A DNA stretch of 64,000 nt from JBCBKL01 sp963922565 (lineage in GTDB: Bacteria; Pseudomonadota; Alphaproteobacteria; Rhodobacterales; Rhodobacteraceae): NCBI GenBank assembly GCA_963922565.1, contig CAWUIQ010000016.1:12965-76964 (forward strand), in the 5' to 3' direction. Position 1 is the first letter of the stretch. Every line of letters starts with the position of its first letter. This document shows, in pieces, positions 60,876 through 64,000 of this stretch. The notes below the pieces were generated by a model. It searched no databases, was not told where the DNA came from, and worked only from the letters and a program-made list of their open reading frames with translations. Both the position numbers and the translations under genes were made by a program.

Positions 60876-61541
60876 ATGCACGCTTCACTTCGTTCGACCC
60901 TCCGCGCTTCCGCATTTGGTTGTGCCGGGACGCTTATCCTGGTCGGTACGATCTCCACCGCGCAAACACTGGCAGAGGACGAGCCGAGACGTTGGGAAGT
61001 CATTGGCGGCGAGCTGTCCGCTCATGCGGCACCGTCTAAGGATACCGAGGTGATCCACGTCTTCCCTGCCGGCGCGATCCTTACGAACCTTGGATGTCAG
61101 GAAGACGGCGGCCGGGTCTGGTGTCAGGTCCGCCCTTTCCGCGGCGGCGCGCGTGGCTTCGCCCAAGGTGGATCGCTTCACCCGGCCATGGGACCGGACG
61201 GCGCTGTCCCAACCGGTCCCGATCTCAGCAACCGACGCGTTGGCAAACGCGACTTTGATTCAGAAGGCGAGATTGCCTGCGCGCAGGAAAAAGGGCAGGC
61301 CATGGGCCGATGCGACGCGGCGGTTGCGCGCAGCGACGGTGGCGACGCGACCATCGTCGTGACCTTCTCCAACGGGTTCGCTCGCAGGCTGTTTTTCGTT
61401 CACGGCGAATTCGTGCGGGCCAGCGCCACGATGTCAGGCGTTGGTACCGATACCGATTGGCGGCTGGAAGACGGAGTTCATCACCTGCGGGTTGATGATC
61501 AGCGTTACGAGCTGCCCGACACGCTGGTGTTCGGCGATTGA
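60876..61541 (+). CDS. exported SH3-like domain protein, hypothetical
   Basis: 221 residues. Signal peptide (about 1-33). An SH3b-like region follows: SAHAAPSKDTEVIHVFPAGAIL and VWCQVRPFRGGARGFAQGGSL (about residues 48-100). The C-terminal half (about 125-221) has no domain that I can name; it contains CAQEKGQAMGRCDAAVAR and ends in a beta-rich stretch. This two-part layout is familiar from Rhodobacteraceae envelope proteins of unknown function. A GC-rich hairpin follows the stop. Confidence 0.75.
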   Translation: MHASLRSTLRASAFGCAGTLILVGTISTAQTLAEDEPRRWEVIGGELSAHAAPSKDTEVIHVFPAGAILTNLGCQEDGGRVWCQVRPFRGGARGFAQGGSLHPAMGPDGAVPTGPDLSNRRVGKRDFDSEGEIACAQEKGQAMGRCDAAVARSDGGDATIVVTFSNGFARRLFFVHGEFVRASATMSGVGTDTDWRLEDGVHHLRVDDQRYELPDTLVFGD

Positions 61542-61560
61542 TGCCGCTTTCGGGGTAAAT

Positions 61561-61594
61561 GGCCGCACCACCCCCGGGGCGGTGCAGCCGTTTT
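61561..61594 (+). terminator. likely Rho-independent terminator after the SH3-like gene
   Basis: GGCCGCACCACCCC pairs with GGGGCGGTGCAGCC (12 of 14 positions) and is followed by GTTTTC. It sits between convergent genes, 20 bases after the SH3-like gene stop. Confidence 0.55.
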
Positions 61595-61599
61595 CATAA

Positions 61600-62868
61600 T
61601 CAGGGTGTGATCTTGTGGATCATACCCTCGTCGACCGCCGCATAAAGGCTGCCATCTGGACCCAGAACCAGGGACCGGAACCGGCCCGGCTCCATCGGCA
61701 AGGTCATCTCGGTCACGTCAAGCACTTCTGTCCCATCCTCGGTCAGCTGAATGACATCGATGCGCTGGCCAAGCGGCGTTCCGCCAAAGCCGATGCCCAT
61801 GAGGCCAACGACCATGCTGCCGTTCCAATCACCCCATGCGTCACCCTCTAGGAACACGTTCGAGGATGTGCCCTGCGACCAGCCATTGTTGTTCCAGATC
61901 GGCGGCATCGCTTCCGGATAGGTCGCAAAGTCGGTCATCGGCATCCACGATGCCCGGGCGAACCGGTTCTCACCCACCATCTGGTTGGGGCTGTAGCCGC
62001 AGTAATTGTCGGGGCACGCACCGCGACCGGCCATGTTCGGGCGCGGATCCCAGCCCGCATTCCCACCATTCCGCAGCACCGTGATCTCGTCCGAATGCCA
62101 TGGGCCATGTTCGGCGGTGATCGCTGCACCCGTCGCGGGGTTAAAGGCGATCCCCTGCACGTTCCGGTGGCCGTAGGTGTAGGTCCGTTTGTCAAAGCCA
62201 ACCGGCGGCGTGTTCCCGGACGCAGGCGTGCCATCGGTATCGATCCGAATGACCTTGCTGCCCATCATGGTCGGGCTTTGCGGAACCTCGCCGTTATGGG
62301 TGTCGCCTGTGGTCAGATAAAGATAGCCGTCCGCCGGATTGAACCGGACACGACCGCCATTATGCGCGCCCGATCCGCCAAAGGGATGGTCGGTGGGCTT
62401 CATCTTGTAGGGCACGTCATCAACGATGTCGGTCCGCTCGGACACGTTGGAAAAGTCGTCGCTGACCTCCAGCCGCATCAGGCGATTGGTGTGCGGGGTC
62501 GACATGTTCGAGGTGGAATAGACGTATATGCGCCGATTGTCGGCAAAATCGGGGTCGACCGCGACGCCCATCATCCCTGCCTGACCATCACAAAAGAGGT
62601 CGTCGGCTGACGAGGCATACCCATCAACGCCCCCCATGCCCAGAAGGGCCTTGGTTTCACCAGATGGCATAAGCACCGAGAGCCCTTTGCATTTCTCGGT
62701 GTAGAACATCGTTCCGTCATCCAGAAACGCCATGTCCCAGGGATTTTCGAGATTATCGAGAACCAGCGTATGCGTGAGGCTCGTCGTATTTTGCGCCAGA
62801 ACGGGCGCAGCACCGATTATCGCGCTGGTCGCCAAGGCGCATGTCCAAAGACGTTTCAAAGTAGTCAT
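61600..62868 (-). CDS. PQQ-dependent sugar dehydrogenase-like protein (GDH-B/Yli type)
   Basis: 422 residues from the ATG at 62868, with GGGAGG upstream. Signal peptide (about 1-25, VLAQ). Six-bladed beta-propeller: NLENPWDMAFLDDGTMFYTEKC, GMMGVAVDPDFADNRRIYVY, HNGGRVRFNPADGYLYLTTGD, YGHRNVQGIAFNPATG and AEHGPWHSDEITVL. Family enzymes oxidise aldose sugars in the periplasm with PQQ. A c-type cytochrome gene lies 83 bases upstream in the same direction. No pqq synthesis genes are in the window. Confidence 0.9.
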   Translation of the reverse strand: MTTLKRLWTCALATSAIIGAAPVLAQNTTSLTHTLVLDNLENPWDMAFLDDGTMFYTEKCKGLSVLMPSGETKALLGMGGVDGYASSADDLFCDGQAGMMGVAVDPDFADNRRIYVYSTSNMSTPHTNRLMRLEVSDDFSNVSERTDIVDDVPYKMKPTDHPFGGSGAHNGGRVRFNPADGYLYLTTGDTHNGEVPQSPTMMGSKVIRIDTDGTPASGNTPPVGFDKRTYTYGHRNVQGIAFNPATGAAITAEHGPWHSDEITVLRNGGNAGWDPRPNMAGRGACPDNYCGYSPNQMVGENRFARASWMPMTDFATYPEAMPPIWNNNGWSQGTSSNVFLEGDAWGDWNGSMVVGLMGIGFGGTPLGQRIDVIQLTEDGTEVLDVTEMTLPMEPGRFRSLVLGPDGSLYAAVDEGMIHKITP

Positions 62869-62951
62869 TTTGCTCCTCCCAAGCATATGTGCCGCTCGAA
62901 AGGTTCGGATCACTCGTAACTGCTGCCTCACATGTTGCGCGTCAGCGCTGC

Positions 62952-63269
62952 TTAGCCCTCAAGTGACGCGATGAAGTTCACGATATTGACGATGTCGTCG
63001 TCCGAAAGCTTCTTGGCGCGGGGCGCCATTAGCATCGTATTCGGGCCGAACTTTTCGCCTTTGCGGTAGCGCTCCAAACGGTCGATCAGATAGTCCGACG
63101 TCTGGCCCACAAGTCGCGGATAGCTTGCCAGGCCCTTCGCCGTGGGCCCGTGGCAACCGCGACATTCTTTCTTGTAGAGCGCCTCGCCGGCGGCAACGTC
63201 CTGAGCCTGCGCTGGCGACATCCAAGAGACACCGATGGCGCAGGCGGTCGCGAAACACAAAGCCTTCAC
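62952..63269 (-). CDS. small periplasmic cytochrome c
   Basis: 105 residues. Start GTG at 63269 (VKALCFATACAIG), with AGGG just upstream; a longer frame exists but would precede the signal peptide with unrelated sequence. The signal peptide is cleaved after AQAQ. A single heme site, CRGCHG, follows, and an axial-Met region MLMAPRAKKLSDDDI. Class I cytochrome c of the cytochrome c553 kind. As neighbour of the PQQ-type dehydrogenase gene it is the likely electron acceptor (inference). Confidence 0.88.
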   Translation of the reverse strand: MKALCFATACAIGVSWMSPAQAQDVAAGEALYKKECRGCHGPTAKGLASYPRLVGQTSDYLIDRLERYRKGEKFGPNTMLMAPRAKKLSDDDIVNIVNFIASLEG

Positions 63270-63470
63270 CTCATCACCCTCATAAGATGGCGCTCCAATC
63301 CAAGGTCTGCCCGAAAACCATACATGGCCGTATGACGTTAGGGCAAGGATTAGGCACAGCGCGCGTTCGCGCCGCCAAAAAAGGCCAGCGTGAACACCAG
63401 TCGGTTCGGGCGCGTCACATGGCTGCAAAAGGAAACGCCGGGCGCTCCCTTCTGCATTGCCGGGCGACCA

Positions 63471-64000
63471 TCAATTGGCCGCGGACTTATCCTTGGCACT
63501 CAGGCCCGCGATACCGATCGCCGTCGCGGCCGTGCCGGAAAAGATGAAGTTTACACCAAGCAGGACACCGATCAGCGTGAGCGACGCACCGTTCGCCAAC
63601 CCGGCAAAAACCAGCAGGCCCAACATCAGCGACATGGCACCCGACGCGATCAAAAAGAACAGCTGTCGGGATCGCTCCATCTGCGTTGCCATGATGATCC
63701 GCAACACACCTTCGGCGACAAACGTCGCCCCCAGCATCACCGTCATGGCCAGGATGCCGCCCAGCGGATTGGCCAGAAAGACCATGCCGGCCATGACGTA
63801 AAGCAGTCCGGTCAGCAGCTCCCACCACATGCCCTCGGCTTTGCGCTCCACCACGGCGTGAACCGTGGTAATGAGCCCGACAGCCAGGAACAGCATGCCC
63901 GCCATGACTTCGACGGCGAGGGTGGACGCGAACGGGAAAGCGATAGCTGTCATCCCGGTCAGGACGGTCAGAACACCAAGGGCGATCATCCATCCCGGCC
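63471..64000 (-). CDS. HdeD family membrane protein, 5' end outside window
   Basis: At least 172 residues from an internal ATG at 63989; the frame stays open to the window end with PGW before that ATG, so the true start is probably outside. Six hydrophobic segments in three pairs, with the repeated GxxxxxxG style (VEVMAGMLFLAVGLITTVHAV, MAGMVFLANPLGGILAMTVMLG). HdeD/DUF308 proteins are linked to acid resistance in enterobacteria; the role here is unknown. Confidence 0.85.
   Translation of the reverse strand, partial: PGWMIALGVLTVLTGMTAIAFPFASTLAVEVMAGMLFLAVGLITTVHAVVERKAEGMWWELLTGLLYVMAGMVFLANPLGGILAMTVMLGATFVAEGVLRIIMATQMERSRQLFFLIASGAMSLMLGLLVFAGLANGASLTLIGVLLGVNFIFSGTAATAIGIAGLSAKDKSAAN

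Noticed and set aside
1..64000. CRISPR arrays, insertion sequences, toxin-antitoxin or phage-defence loci
   Set aside because: No regularly spaced identical repeats, transposase or defence-family motifs were found by reading the translated frames and intergenic regions.

Overview
The window looks like a chromosomal stretch from a marine alphaproteobacterium of the Rhodobacteraceae (roseobacter-type). The support is several genes typical of that family (DUF2125, Lrp next to trxB, UbiK-lgt-MidA-pgeF order, a stand-alone Hint protein, a VPLPA-CTERM-like tail), many TRAP transporters, an Entner-Doudoroff pair and a high GC content. No rRNA, CRISPR array, insertion sequence or integrase was seen. 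One tRNA (Tyr, GTA) is present.

Layout. 1-4551: malonate module (TRAP permeases, malonyl-CoA decarboxylase, malonyl-CoA synthetase). 4743-13002: minus-strand ketocarotenoid (astaxanthin-type) operon crtE-ABC ATPase-ABC-2 permease-crtW-crtZ-crtY-crtI-crtB. 13353-17736: a beta-barrel outer membrane protein, a membrane-anchored LytTR regulator coupled to a seven-helix membrane protein, and a secreted S15/CocE-type hydrolase. 18134-20092: CpdB-like nucleotidase. 20297-29162: a divergent catabolic island (ThDP enzyme, MR/MLE enolase and Asp/Glu racemase-type protein on one side; D-amino-acid-dehydrogenase-like flavoprotein, TRAP transporter and BASS-like permease on the other). 29301-40838: KAS III, GFA, ArsH, tdk, hydroxyacid dehydrogenase, CsaA, proC, YbjN, ubiK, lgt, midA-like, pgeF, Hint protein, Lrp. 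41059-48027: vWA surface protein, trxB, cytochrome P450, bifunctional ATP sulfurylase/APS kinase, DUF2125 protein. 48162-51942: SDR, short crotonase, eda, edd. 52096-57097: histidine genes hisB-H-A-F-E with small minus-strand genes between them. 57278-64000: SDR, CoA-binding protein, rlmB, tRNA-Tyr, GNAT, SH3-like protein, sugar dehydrogenase with cytochrome c, HdeD-like protein (cut by the window end).

Main discovery. Five promoter regions between 8473 and 17838 carry the same element: two copies of a 12-base half-site (minus-strand consensus close to RCCATTCRTGCA) set exactly 21 bp apart, the geometry of LytTR direct repeats. They lie upstream of crtE, crtY, the outer membrane protein gene, the seven-helix/LytTR operon itself and the secreted hydrolase gene, 64-90 bases before each start codon. 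The LytTR gene lies in the middle of these targets. The simplest reading is an autoregulated, membrane-tethered LytTR circuit that controls carotenoid synthesis together with an ABC-2 exporter, an outer membrane barrel and an exported hydrolase.

Other candidate control elements: a LacI-type operator before edd, a perfect palindrome before lrp, a perfect inverted repeat before the P450, and a GntR-like palindrome in the divergent catabolic promoter. Function names come from recognising sequence families; no search or calculation was run.
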